DNA from: ZC4RG30 sp965652645
GTDB lineage: Bacteria > Pseudomonadota > Gammaproteobacteria > Steroidobacterales > Steroidobacteraceae
DNA length: 37,664 bases
Reading direction: 5' to 3'
Assembly (NCBI GenBank): GCA_965652645.1
Contig: CBFGXE010000028.1
Coordinates: 1 to 37,664 of the forward strand
How positions within the stretch are numbered: position 1 is the first letter of the stretch; each line of letters opens with the position of its first letter. This document shows, piece after piece, positions 1-7,781 of this stretch. The position numbers were made by a program, and so were the translations under genes. The notes below the pieces were generated by a model. It was not told the DNA's origin. It made no database searches and was given only the letters and a program-made list of their open reading frames with translations.

Positions 1-50
1 CGGCCGAGCACTTTATGCCAAACGCCGCTCGCTGCAGCGCAGAGTTAGGC
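1..50 (-). other. Partial attC recombination site of an integron cassette
   Basis: On the minus strand the heptamer GCCTAAC at 50-44 fits the R'' box (RYYYAAC) of an attC site. It is followed by a GC-rich stretch (TGCGCTGCAGCG, then GGCGTTTGGC) that fits the start of the imperfect attC arm. It lies 31 bases after the stop codon of the cassette gene at 82-513, where an attC is expected. The matching R' core (GTTRRRY) would lie beyond the window start, so the site is truncated. The call rests on the core heptamer, its position and the neighbouring integrase; the folded structure cannot be checked fully. Confidence 0.65.
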
Positions 51-81
51 GACTGTTGTGCGCAAGTCTTCTTCTTGGAAC

Positions 82-513
82 TCACTTGAGTACTCCAAAG
101 ATGATATTGGCAACGCTGTCTGCGCTATCGACCATGATCTGCGTCGCGTTAGCAAGGCGTGATTGCTCAGATCTTCCACGCTTCAGGAAGGAAGAAACCT
201 CAGCCCCATCGAGAAAGACGCTACCGCAGATTTCACAGAGATCAAGCTCGACGCCGACAGCAGAAAACGTATGAAACGTGCCGCCTCCGCAACCTGGGCA
301 ACGAAGATTACGTTCTGCGTGCGGGGCCAACCGCGCCTGGTCCATAAGCGCGGCGTGAGATGGAACACGGGGGTACTTCTCCAGAAAGGCAGCCAGAACG
401 GGGCCACTCAACCAAAGACCGGAGCACTTGCGGCATTCATGGCCGCTTAGGTCATGCCAGTCGCGCGGAGCCGTCGAGCCTAAACATGCCGGACATGGAG
501 GATGAGGTTTCAC
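82..513 (-). CDS. Integron cassette protein with two zf-TFIIB-like zinc ribbons
   Basis: The product is 143 residues long. It has two copies of a C-x2-C...C-x2-C zinc ribbon: C7, C10, C27, C30 and C72, C75, C93, C96. Each second pair is followed by a hydrophobic helix start (SGLWLSG and GSVFLDG), which is the signature of the zf-TFIIB (PF13453-like) family. The C-terminal 30 residues form a possible amphipathic tail. Function is unknown; such small zinc ribbons may bind nucleic acid or protein. The gene lies between an att core at 518-524 and an attC at 1-50, so it is the first cassette of the array, transcribed away from the integrase as cassettes usually are. The start is GTG at 513, only four bases after the core. 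The first ATG further in would lose the first Cys pair, so GTG is preferred. Confidence 0.75.
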   Translation of the reverse strand: MKPHPPCPACLGSTAPRDWHDLSGHECRKCSGLWLSGPVLAAFLEKYPRVPSHAALMDQARLAPHAERNLRCPGCGGGTFHTFSAVGVELDLCEICGSVFLDGAEVSSFLKRGRSEQSRLANATQIMVDSADSVANIIFGVLK

Positions 514-517
514 AGTC

Positions 518-524
518 GCCTAAC
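518..524 (-). other. attI-type core site (cassette insertion point)
   Basis: The minus strand reads GTTAGGC, the G^TTRRRY core cut by integron integrases. It sits between the integrase gene and the first cassette. No attC-like palindrome is seen on the integrase side (525-697), so this is more likely the attI/cassette junction than a second attC. The attI arm should extend into 525-600; attI sites are poorly conserved and I cannot mark its limits. The AGG inside the core is five bases from the cassette gene's GTG start and is the only Shine-Dalgarno-like sequence there. Confidence 0.6.
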
Positions 525-697
525 TATTAATTAGATCTGTCGGTATAAAAGCGCCCATATCTCCCAAACGCGTCGTTTATGCAGCTGGCACCCGTGTGAA
601 GCCGCTGATAAACATGGCACCACTCAGCAATATACGTTCCATCCAGTTGCCCTTCATATGCGGTGTTCTGGAAATGGACGTCACGGAGATATGCGAC

Positions 698-1672
698 ATG
701 GACACACCCAAACCCCTCAGCCTCTTCACTGTGGTCAGGGACCGGCTTCGACTGCGTCACTATAGCCTTCGGACTGAGAAATCTTACATCTGGTGGATGC
801 GCCGATACATCCGTTTTTGCGGCGGCCGCCATCCGCGCGACCTGGGTGCCACCGAGGTTTCTACCTTCCTCACCCATCTGGCGGTAGACCTGAAGGTTTC
901 CGCTTCTACCCAGAACCAGGCCCTTGGGGCCCTTCTTTTCTTGTACAGGGAAGTACTGGGCATCGAACTGCCCTTGCTCAATCAGGTCGTGCGCGCTACC
1001 CGGCCCCGGCGTTTGCCGGTGGTGTTGACGCGCGGGGAAGTTCGCCGCGTGTTCCAGAATCTGCAGGGCGCATCGCGACTGGTGGTCGGGTTGCTGTACG
1101 GAAGCGGCCTGCGCCTCACGGAGGCGTTGGAATTGCGGGTGAAAGACCTCGATCTGGAGAGGCGCGCCATCACCGTCCGAAACGGCAAGGGTGGCAAGGA
1201 CAGGGTTACCGTCATTCCGTCGGAACTGATAGCGCCGCTCCAGTCCCACCTTCAGGCGCTCACTCTCTGGTTTGAACACGAGCGTGCTGTTGGCGCCCCG
1301 GGGGTACCGCTTCCCCAGGCCCTGAAGGCCAAGAATCCGGATGCCGGGTGCACCCTTGCCTGGCAGTGGCTTTTCCCTTCGCGCAAGCTTTGCAAGGACC
1401 CTTACGACGGCCTGCTGGTGCGATTCCACGTCTATGACCGTACACTGCAGCGCACGGTGCAGAAGGCGATACGGCAGGCCGGCATCACCAAGCCAGCGGG
1501 TTGTCACACTTTTCGCCATTGTTTCGCCACCCATCTCCTGGAGTCGGGCAGCGATATCCGCACCATCCAGGCCCTGCTTGGTCACGCGGACGTCAAGACC
1601 ACCGAGATCTACACCCACGTACTGAACCGCGGCGGCCAGGCCGTGAAGAGCCCGCTGGACGGCCTTTTCTGA
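698..1672 (+). CDS. intI: Integron integrase (tyrosine recombinase IntI)
   Basis: A 324-residue tyrosine recombinase that joins attI and attC sites. An N-terminal SAM-like DNA-binding domain (about residues 1-90) precedes the catalytic domain. The catalytic set is visible: R139 (GSGLRLTE), K164 or K167 (GKGGK), H270 and R273 (HTFRH), H296 (LLGHAD) and nucleophile Y305 (EIYTHV). Between the first Arg and the HxxR box there is the extra segment found only in IntI proteins (GVPLPQAL...PDAG...WQWLFPS, about residues 202-230), which separates it from XerC/D. The start at 698 has a CGGAG nine bases upstream and gives the usual family length; an upstream in-frame ATG at 596 would add 34 residues unlike the family. 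The gene points away from the cassette, the standard integron layout. I saw no full LexA box upstream. Confidence 0.93.
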   Translation: MDTPKPLSLFTVVRDRLRLRHYSLRTEKSYIWWMRRYIRFCGGRHPRDLGATEVSTFLTHLAVDLKVSASTQNQALGALLFLYREVLGIELPLLNQVVRATRPRRLPVVLTRGEVRRVFQNLQGASRLVVGLLYGSGLRLTEALELRVKDLDLERRAITVRNGKGGKDRVTVIPSELIAPLQSHLQALTLWFEHERAVGAPGVPLPQALKAKNPDAGCTLAWQWLFPSRKLCKDPYDGLLVRFHVYDRTLQRTVQKAIRQAGITKPAGCHTFRHCFATHLLESGSDIRTIQALLGHADVKTTEIYTHVLNRGGQAVKSPLDGLF

Positions 1673-1802
1673 GCCACGACCGGCGTCCCCCTGCGCGCCG
1701 GGCCCCGCGGCCCCCAGCGCCTCCAGATTCGCCCTGCAAGCTGGCGCCCGCCCCCTCCGGCAGCCGATAATCGGGGACTTTCCACCCGAAACTGTCACCT
1801 GA

Positions 1803-4127
1803 ATGCCCGCAGATTCCCTCTCTCCCGCGGAAGCCGCCCTGCGTGACGCCGCCCGCGACTACCACCGTCTCCCCGGCCCCGGCAAGGTTTCGGTATCTCC
1901 GACCAAACCCCTGACCAACCAGCGCGACCTCTCCCTGGCCTACTCGCCGGGCGTGGCCTATCCCTGCCTGGATATCGCGGCCGACCCGCGCATGGCGGCG
2001 GATTTCACCTCCCGCGGCAACCTGGTTGGGGTGATAACCAACGGCACTGCGGTGCTGGGCCTGGGCGACATTGGTCCCCTTGCGGCCAAGCCGGTGATGG
2101 AGGGCAAGGGCTGCCTCTTCAAGAAATTCGCCGGCATCGACGTGTTCGACATCGAGCTGGCCGAACGCGACCCGGACCGCCTCATCGACATGATCGCCGC
2201 GCTGGAACCCACGCTCGGCGGCATCAACCTCGAGGACATCAAGGCACCGGAGTGTTTCTACATCGAGCGCAGGCTCACCGAACGCCTCAACATCCCCGTC
2301 TTCCACGACGACCAGCACGGCACGGCCATCATCGCGGCCGCCGCCATCCGCAACGGCCTGGAGCTGGTAGGCAAGGACATCGGCAAGGTGAAGCTGGTGG
2401 TCTCTGGCGCAGGTGCCGCGGCCATCGCCATCCTCGACCTGCTGGTGGGCCTGGGGCTCAACCGCTCCAACGTCTGGGCCTGTGACTCCAAGGGCCTCAT
2501 CCATGAGGGACGCGGCGACTCCTTCAACGCGGAGAAGGCGCGCTATGCGCAGAACACCGCGCTGCGCACGCTGGCCGACGTGATGCCCGACACCGATGTC
2601 TTCCTCGGCTGCTCCACCGGTGGCGTGCTGACACAGGCCATGGTGAAGTCGATGGCCTCCCGGCCCATCATCCTGGCGCTGGCCAACCCGGAGCCGGAGA
2701 TCCGCCCCGAGCTGGCGAAGGAAGTGCGGCCGGACTGCATCATCGCCACCGGGCGCTCGGATTACCCGAACCAGGTGAACAACGTGCTGTGCTTCCCGTA
2801 CATCTTCCGTGGCGCGCTCGACTGCGGCGCCACGAAGATCACGGCGCAGATGAAGCTGGCCTGCGTGAAGGAGATCGCCGACCTCGCCAAGGCGGAGATC
2901 AGCGAGGAAGTGGCCAGCGCTTACGCAGGCCAGGACCTCTCCTTCGGCGACGACTACATCATCCCGAAGCCTTTCGATTCGCGGCTGATCCTGCGCATTG
3001 CACCGGCGGTTGCGGCTGCGGCGGCGGCCTCGGGCGTGGCCACCCGGCCCATCGCGGATCTGGAGGCCTATCGCACGCAGCTTACGCGCCACTTCTCCTC
3101 CGGCGTGATGCTGACGCGCCCGGTGTTCGGCGCGGCGCGCGCTTCCACGCGCAAGCGCATCGCCTACGCCGAGGGTGAGGATGAACGGGTGCTGCGCGCG
3201 GCACAGATCGCGCTGGACGAGGAGCTGGCCTCACCGCTGCTGATCGGCCGCCCCTCGGTGATCGAGGCGCGCATCAGGAAGGCCGGCCTGCGCATGAAGC
3301 TGGGGCAGGACGTGGCCGTGGTGAACCCGGATGATGATCCGCGTTTCCGCCAATACTGGCAGACCTACCACCGCATCATGGGCCGCCGCGGCGTGAGCCC
3401 GGATGCGGCCAAGGCGGCCGTGCACCGCTCCACCACGACCATCGCCTCGCTGATGGTGCACATGGGTGATGCGGACGGCATGCTCTGCGGCCTGCACGGC
3501 CGCTACGACGCGCACCTGGAGAACATCCGCGACGTGATCGGCCTGCGCGAGGGCGAGACAGCGCTCGCGTCGCTGTCGGGTCTGGCCATCGACAAGCGCA
3601 CGCTGTTCATCGCCGACACCTACGTGAACGAAACGCCGTCGGCGGAACTGCTGGCGCGCATTGCGCGCATGGCGGCGCGCGAGGTGCGGCATTTCGGCCT
3701 CACGCCCAAGGTGGCCTTTCTCTCCCATTCCAACTACGGCTCCTCGCGCCGCGAGTCGGCCAAGCGCACGCGCGAGGCCTACGAGCTGTTTTCCAAGGCC
3801 AACCCGGAGGTGGAGTGCGATGGCGAGATGCACGGCGATGCGGCGCTGTCGGAGACCATCCGCCGCCGCAACCTGATGGACAGCCGCCTCACCGGCGAGG
3901 CCAACATCCTGATCTGCCCGAACATCGACGCGGCCAACATCCTCTTCAACACGCTGAAGGTGATGAGCGGCGAGGGCACGACGGTGGGACCCATCCTGAT
4001 GGGCGTGGCCCGCCCGGCGCATGTGCTCACGCCCTCCTCCACCTTCCGCCGCGTGCTGAACATGACGGCGCTGACGGCGGCGCAGGCGGGCATGCCCGCG
4101 GTGCTGCGCCGGGTCGTGGGGACCTGA
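1803..4127 (+). CDS. maeB: NADP-dependent malic enzyme with phosphotransacetylase-like C-terminal domain
   Basis: A 774-residue protein close in length to E. coli MaeB. It converts malate to pyruvate and CO2 with reduction of NADP, supplying NADPH and linking the TCA cycle to pyruvate. Residues about 20-165 hold the malic N-terminal domain with the catalytic Tyr in SLAYSPGVA (Y47) and the Lys-containing GPLAAKPVMEGK segment. The FHDDQHGTA motif is followed by the nucleotide-binding glycine motif SGAGAAAIAILD. From about residue 430 onward a phosphate acetyl/butyryltransferase-like domain follows; in MaeB proteins this part is regulatory (acetyl-CoA sensing) rather than a working Pta. The gene follows intI by 130 bases. 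A GATAAT at 1766-1771 could be a -10 element, but I see no good -35. The downstream gene is convergent, 16 bases away. Confidence 0.96.
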   Translation: MPADSLSPAEAALRDAARDYHRLPGPGKVSVSPTKPLTNQRDLSLAYSPGVAYPCLDIAADPRMAADFTSRGNLVGVITNGTAVLGLGDIGPLAAKPVMEGKGCLFKKFAGIDVFDIELAERDPDRLIDMIAALEPTLGGINLEDIKAPECFYIERRLTERLNIPVFHDDQHGTAIIAAAAIRNGLELVGKDIGKVKLVVSGAGAAAIAILDLLVGLGLNRSNVWACDSKGLIHEGRGDSFNAEKARYAQNTALRTLADVMPDTDVFLGCSTGGVLTQAMVKSMASRPIILALANPEPEIRPELAKEVRPDCIIATGRSDYPNQVNNVLCFPYIFRGALDCGATKITAQMKLACVKEIADLAKAEISEEVASAYAGQDLSFGDDYIIPKPFDSRLILRIAPAVAAAAAASGVATRPIADLEAYRTQLTRHFSSGVMLTRPVFGAARASTRKRIAYAEGEDERVLRAAQIALDEELASPLLIGRPSVIEARIRKAGLRMKLGQDVAVVNPDDDPRFRQYWQTYHRIMGRRGVSPDAAKAAVHRSTTTIASLMVHMGDADGMLCGLHGRYDAHLENIRDVIGLREGETALASLSGLAIDKRTLFIADTYVNETPSAELLARIARMAAREVRHFGLTPKVAFLSHSNYGSSRRESAKRTREAYELFSKANPEVECDGEMHGDAALSETIRRRNLMDSRLTGEANILICPNIDAANILFNTLKVMSGEGTTVGPILMGVARPAHVLTPSSTFRRVLNMTALTAAQAGMPAVLRRVVGT

Positions 4128-4143
4128 GGGGCGGGCCCGGCGC

Positions 4144-4440
4144 TCATTCGCCTTCCTTCTTTCCGCGGGCGCGGTCGATGTGGCCCAGGTCGCGGGCTGG
4201 ATCGATGCGGTCGCGCAGCAGTTGTTTCAGTTCGGTTATTTCCGGGAAACGGCCCTGTGCCTTGCGCGACCAGAGCAGCGTGTCGTCCAGGCGGAGGTCG
4301 AACACGCCGCCGGTGCCAGGCTTCAGGGTGAGCGACTCGATGTCGCCATCGAAGGTGGAGAGCAGCTCCTGCGCCATCCATGAGGCGCGCAGCAGCCAGC
4401 GGCATTGCACGCAGTAGTTGATCTCGATCCGGTGCGCCAC
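4144..4440 (-). CDS. SelT/SelW/SelH family (Rdx) thioredoxin-like protein
   Basis: A 98-residue protein with an N-terminal beta strand followed by C10-x-x-C13 (NYCVQCRW), the redox-site position of the Rdx family. A GTGGVFDLRLDD strand and a KAQGRFPEITELKQLLRDRI segment follow, both typical of bacterial SelW-like proteins (DUF2174-like). Both active-site residues are Cys, so no selenocysteine is needed. Physiological substrate and role are unknown. The start is GTG at 4440, preceded by GAGGGA five bases upstream. It is the last gene of a leftward operon after the HipA-like kinase and the DUF3037 gene, 17 bases after the latter. It converges on maeB. Confidence 0.85.
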   Translation of the reverse strand: MAHRIEINYCVQCRWLLRASWMAQELLSTFDGDIESLTLKPGTGGVFDLRLDDTLLWSRKAQGRFPEITELKQLLRDRIDPARDLGHIDRARGKKEGE

Positions 4441-4457
4441 GCGATTCCCTCGCTTGC

Positions 4458-4853
4458 TTAGCCCCGCGGCAGCACCATGGTCCGCATCAGGTGCGCCAGC
4501 GCGGCCTCCGGATCCTCGCACAGCCCGCTGTGCACGCTGGAGGTCTGGATGATGGTGCTGCGCGGCGCCACCAGCCAGTGGAAGCGCTGCCGCGCCGGCA
4601 GCCGCCCGATCGGCCCCGCGCCGGCATCGCCGCGGCAGACCTGCGGGATGATCGCCAGGTATTGCTCCACCAGCTCCACATCCACGGTGGCATCCAGCGC
4701 CAGCAGCCGCGCGCGGTCCAGGTGCAGTCGCGCCGCGAGGAAGTCCTGCGCCGGGCACGACAGGATCACCCCGGCATTGATGAATTCCTCGCGCTCCACG
4801 CGAGGCACCACGCGGATCACCGCATAGTCATACGCGCAGGGCGTCGTGGGCAC
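4458..4853 (-). CDS. DUF3037 family protein
   Basis: A 131-residue protein starting at GTG 4853 (PTTPCAYDYAVIRVVPRVEREEFINAGVIL). The YDYAVIRVVP...REEFINAGVIL pattern is the N-terminal signature of DUF3037. Its biochemical function is not known. The first 26 bases overlap the end of the HipA-like kinase gene, which suggests translational coupling. DUF3037 genes are commonly found beside small HipA-like kinases, so the two products may act together; this is inference from gene pairing. A longer open frame upstream (to 4943) lies inside the kinase gene and looks like out-of-frame sequence, so I start at 4853. Confidence 0.85.
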   Translation of the reverse strand: MPTTPCAYDYAVIRVVPRVEREEFINAGVILSCPAQDFLAARLHLDRARLLALDATVDVELVEQYLAIIPQVCRGDAGAGPIGRLPARQRFHWLVAPRSTIIQTSSVHSGLCEDPEAALAHLMRTMVLPRG

Positions 4854-5601
4854 GCTGTGCCTCCATCGCAAAGCCGCGCGGCGCTGCAAGCCGCTGCGTG
4901 AGGTAGGTGAGATAGTCGGCGCGCCGCGCCTCGCCGCCCGCATCAGCCAGCAGCTCGCCCGGCACCGCGGCGATGATGTCCTCCAGCACCGCCGGCGTCA
5001 GCTTTGCCGCCAGTTCCCCATCGACTTCGCCGATCCGGCTTGCCCTGGGCAGCAGCACATGGTCCCGCACCCGCGTGAACGGATCGCGCGCGCGCCCCAG
5101 CGCCGTTTCCCAGTCGTGGTGCACGTACAGCGCCGCCCCATGGTCGATCAGCCACAGCCGGCGGTGCCACACCAGCATGTTCACGTTCTTCGCCGTGCGA
5201 TCCACGTTCGAGCAGAATGCATCGAACCACACGATCTTCGACGCCAGCTCCGCCTCCGGCGGCCTCACCAGCGGATCAAACGTCACCGACCCCGGCAGGT
5301 AGTCCAGCGCCACATTCGTGCCCACGCTGCCCTTGATCAGCGCCTGGATCTCCGGATCCGGCTCCGTCCGTGCCAGTTCGCCATCCACCTGCACCACGAC
5401 GAGTTCCGGCACATCCAGCCCCAGCACCCGCCCGATCTCCCCCGCCACCAGTTCCGCCACCAGCGCCCGTGCCCCCTGCCCCGACCCCCGGAACTTCAGC
5501 ACGTACAGCCCCGCATCGTCCCCCTCGATGATGGCGGGCAACGACCCGCCCTCCCGCAGGGGCGTGACATACCGGCGAGCCTCAACGGTCCGGAGGTGCA
5601 T
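4828..5601 (-). CDS. Small HipA-like kinase
   Basis: A 257-residue protein related to the HipA/PI3-4 kinase-like fold. Visible elements are a probable ATP-binding Lys (YVLKFRG, K36), a catalytic-loop motif DRTAKNVNM (D134, N139) and a metal-binding IDHGAALY (D153). It is much shorter than HipA (about 440 residues) and lacks the N-terminal HipA subdomain. No HipB-like antitoxin lies next to it, so it need not be a toxin-antitoxin component. Its substrate is unknown. The start is the ATG at 5601; the frame continues to 5775, but that part runs through the inverted repeat and does not resemble the family. It leads an operon with a DUF3037 gene (26-base overlap) and an Rdx gene. Confidence 0.82.
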   Translation of the reverse strand: MHLRTVEARRYVTPLREGGSLPAIIEGDDAGLYVLKFRGSGQGARALVAELVAGEIGRVLGLDVPELVVVQVDGELARTEPDPEIQALIKGSVGTNVALDYLPGSVTFDPLVRPPEAELASKIVWFDAFCSNVDRTAKNVNMLVWHRRLWLIDHGAALYVHHDWETALGRARDPFTRVRDHVLLPRASRIGEVDGELAAKLTPAVLEDIIAAVPGELLADAGGEARRADYLTYLTQRLAAPRGFAMEAQRAHDALRV

Positions 5602-5742
5602 GGCCGGGATGATGCCTGCACCCGGCCCCGCCGTCAGCGGGAGGATCCATGGTTCGGCGCCGGGAACATCAGTCGTTGGCAGGCACGGGCGGACCAGCCT
5701 TGCAGATCCCGGGTCCTGGCAAATTCCAGCGAGACGCTGGTA

Positions 5743-5865
5743 GCGCGGGCGTGGTGAAGGGCTCTTCCCGCGCAAGTTCCGGCGCCAGGCGCCGTCTCAT
5801 TCCATCTCGACCGTCGTGGCGCCGGCTGTCCGCGGCTCGGGAAGAGCCCTTCGCCGCGCCCGCGC
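5743..5865. repeat. Large inverted repeat with 28-bp arms downstream of atpC
   Basis: The arms 5743-5770 and 5838-5865 pair over 28 positions: 26 Watson-Crick and 2 G-T. The 67-base loop contains a second nested stem (CCGGCGCC at 5779-5786 with GGCGCCGG at 5818-5825). GCTGG at 5736-5740 and CCAGC at 5865-5869 could extend the outer stem past a small bulge. It occupies the 286-bp gap between atpC and the HipA-like kinase gene. It could be a strong processing or termination structure ending the atp transcript, or a mobile palindromic element (REP/MITE-like). There is no T-run, so a standard intrinsic terminator is less likely. Confidence 0.8.
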
Positions 5866-5887
5866 CAGCACCACCCTCTTGCAGTCC

Positions 5888-6310
5888 TTACCCGCGAGTC
5901 TTCCGGATCTTCTCCAGCAGCTTCAACTGAGCCGCCGCCTGTGCCAGCTCAGCCAGCGCCTGCGCCTGGTCGATCTTGTCGACCTTGTTCGCCAGCGCCT
6001 CTTCCGCCCGCTGCTTCGCCGCCAGCGCAGCAGCCTCATCGATGTCATGCGCGCGAATGGCCGTATCCGCCAGCACCGTGACCCGGTTCGGCTGCACCTC
6101 CAGCGCGCCGCCACCGACGAACACCGACTGCTCACCCTCCGCAGTCTTCACGCGCACTTCCCCCGCCTTGATCAGCGTGAGCAGCGGCGCGTGCCGCGGG
6201 GTGATGCCGAGCTCGCCTTCGGTGGCGGGCACGAACACGATCTCCGCCGGCCCCGAGAAGATCTCGCCCTCGGCGCTGACGATGTCGACGTGGATAGTCT
6301 TGCCTGCCAT
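5888..6310 (-). CDS. atpC: F1Fo ATP synthase subunit epsilon
   Basis: 140 residues, the normal length. It forms the central stalk with gamma and inhibits ATP hydrolysis. The N-terminal beta-sandwich (TIHVDIVSAEGEIFSG...GELGITPRHAPLLT) is followed by an Ala-rich helical hairpin (about residues 90-135) that forms the regulatory C-terminal domain. It is the last gene of the atp operon, 21 bases after atpD. glmU, which often follows, is not present here; the inverted repeat at 5743-5865 comes next. Confidence 0.97.
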   Translation of the reverse strand: MAGKTIHVDIVSAEGEIFSGPAEIVFVPATEGELGITPRHAPLLTLIKAGEVRVKTAEGEQSVFVGGGALEVQPNRVTVLADTAIRAHDIDEAAALAAKQRAEEALANKVDKIDQAQALAELAQAAAQLKLLEKIRKTRG

Positions 6311-6331
6311 GTTCGTGCTCGCTGCTGAACC

Positions 6332-7750
6332 TCAGTTCAGGGTCTTGGCCTTCTCGACGGCTTCGTCGATCGATCCGACCATGTAGAACGCCTGCTCGGG
6401 CAGGTGGTCGTAATCGCCGTTGAGGATGCCCTTGAAGCCGCGGATGGTCTCGGCCAGCGGGACGATCTTGCCGTCCTGGCCCGTGAACACCTTGGCCACG
6501 TTGAAGGGCTGCGACAGGAAGCGCTGGATCTTGCGCGCGCGGAACACCGTCTGGCGGTCTTCCTGCGACAGCTCGTCCATGCCCAGGATCGCGATGATGT
6601 CCTGCAGCTCCTTGTACTTCTGCAGCACGCCCTGCACGCCGCGCGCGACGTTGTAGTGCTCCTCGCCGATCACCAGCGGGTCGAGCTGGCGGCTGGTGGA
6701 ATCCAGCGGGTCCACGGCGGGGTAGATGCCCAGCGCGGCGATGTTGCGGCTGAGCACCACGGTCGCGTCCAGGTGGGCGAAGGTGGTGGCCGGCGACGGG
6801 TCGGTCAGGTCGTCCGCGGGCACGTACACGGCCTGGATGGACGTGATCGAGCCGGTCTTGGTGGAGGTGATGCGCTCCTGCAGCACGCCCATTTCCTCGG
6901 CCAGCGTGGGCTGGTAACCCACGGCGGAGGGCATGCGGCCCAGCAGTGCCGACACTTCGGTACCGGCCAGCGTGTAGCGGTAGATGTTGTCGACGAAGAA
7001 CAGCACGTCACGGCCGCGGCCGTTGGCCTGCTTCTCGTCGCGGAAGTATTCGGCCATGGTGAGGCCGGTGAGCGCGACACGCAGGCGGTTGCCGGGCGGC
7101 TCGTTCATCTGGCCGTACACCATCGCCACCTTGGAGTTCTCGAGCTTCTCGGCGTCGATGACGCCCGACTCGATCATCTCGTGGTAGAAGTCGTTGCCCT
7201 CGCGGGTGCGCTCGCCCACGCCGGCGAACACGGAAAGACCCGAGTACTGCTTGGCGATGTTGTTGATCAGCTCGAGCATGTTCACGGTCTTGCCCACGCC
7301 GGCGCCGCCGAACAGGCCCACCTTGCCGCCCTTGGCGAACGGCACCAGCAGGTCGATCACCTTGATGCCCGTGACCAGCAGGTCCTGGCCGCCGGCCTGC
7401 TCGTCGAACGAGGGCGCCGGGCGGTGGATGGGCAGGGTGCTCTCGGAGGCGACGGGGCCGCGGTTGTCCTGCGGCGTGCCCAGCACGTCCATGATGCGGC
7501 CCAGGGTGGCCTTGCCGACCGGCACGTTGATGGGCTTGCCCGTGGCGGTCACGGTCAGGCCGCGCTTCAGGCCCTCGGAGGCGCCCATGGCGATGGCGCG
7601 CACCACGCCGTCGCCCAGCTGCTGCTGCACTTCGAGGGTGAGGTCGCCCTCGGCGAGCTTCAGCGCCTCGTACACCTGCGGGATCGACTCGCGCGGGAAC
7701 TCCACGTCGATGACGGGCCCGATGATCTGGATGATTTTGCCGGTTGCCAT
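6332..7750 (-). CDS. atpD: F1Fo ATP synthase subunit beta
   Basis: 472 residues, catalytic subunit of F1. The Walker A motif GGAGVGKTV, the catalytic-site Glu-Arg segment GVGERTREG and the nucleotide-site LFFVDNIYRYTLAG are all present. The N-terminal barrel starts at GKIIQIIGPVIDVEF. The protein binds and interconverts ADP and ATP at the alpha-beta interface on the cytoplasmic face. It lies 31 bases after atpG, in the operon atpI-B-E-F-H-A-G-D-C. Its length and motifs match the family with no oddity. Confidence 0.98.
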   Translation of the reverse strand: MATGKIIQIIGPVIDVEFPRESIPQVYEALKLAEGDLTLEVQQQLGDGVVRAIAMGASEGLKRGLTVTATGKPINVPVGKATLGRIMDVLGTPQDNRGPVASESTLPIHRPAPSFDEQAGGQDLLVTGIKVIDLLVPFAKGGKVGLFGGAGVGKTVNMLELINNIAKQYSGLSVFAGVGERTREGNDFYHEMIESGVIDAEKLENSKVAMVYGQMNEPPGNRLRVALTGLTMAEYFRDEKQANGRGRDVLFFVDNIYRYTLAGTEVSALLGRMPSAVGYQPTLAEEMGVLQERITSTKTGSITSIQAVYVPADDLTDPSPATTFAHLDATVVLSRNIAALGIYPAVDPLDSTSRQLDPLVIGEEHYNVARGVQGVLQKYKELQDIIAILGMDELSQEDRQTVFRARKIQRFLSQPFNVAKVFTGQDGKIVPLAETIRGFKGILNGDYDHLPEQAFYMVGSIDEAVEKAKTLN

Positions 7751-7781
7751 GATTTGAACTTCCTCTGGAATTCGTGCGGCC

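Noticed and set aside
525..697. LexA box or strong promoters for intI and the cassette gene
   Set aside because: CTGT at 537-540 is followed eight bases later by AAGC rather than ACAG, so only half a box is present. TATAAA (544-549, plus) and TTATAC (minus) lack a -35 at the right distance.
527..1798. Long minus-strand open frame across the integrase gene
   Set aside because: The plus-strand IntI has all catalytic residues and the IntI-specific segment; the antisense frame has none and runs into non-coding DNA.
4128..4143. Terminator between the convergent maeB and Rdx genes
   Set aside because: The 16-base gap contains GGGCCC palindromic sequence but no stem of useful length with a loop.
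4828..5601. HipBA toxin-antitoxin module
   Set aside because: The kinase is short, has no HipB-like helix-turn-helix gene on either side, and sits with DUF3037, so a classic HipBA reading is not supported.
4828..5775. Longer HipA-like protein starting at 5775
   Set aside because: The 58 extra residues come from the inverted-repeat region, are Pro/Arg-rich and do not resemble the family; the ATG at 5601 gives a normal domain start.
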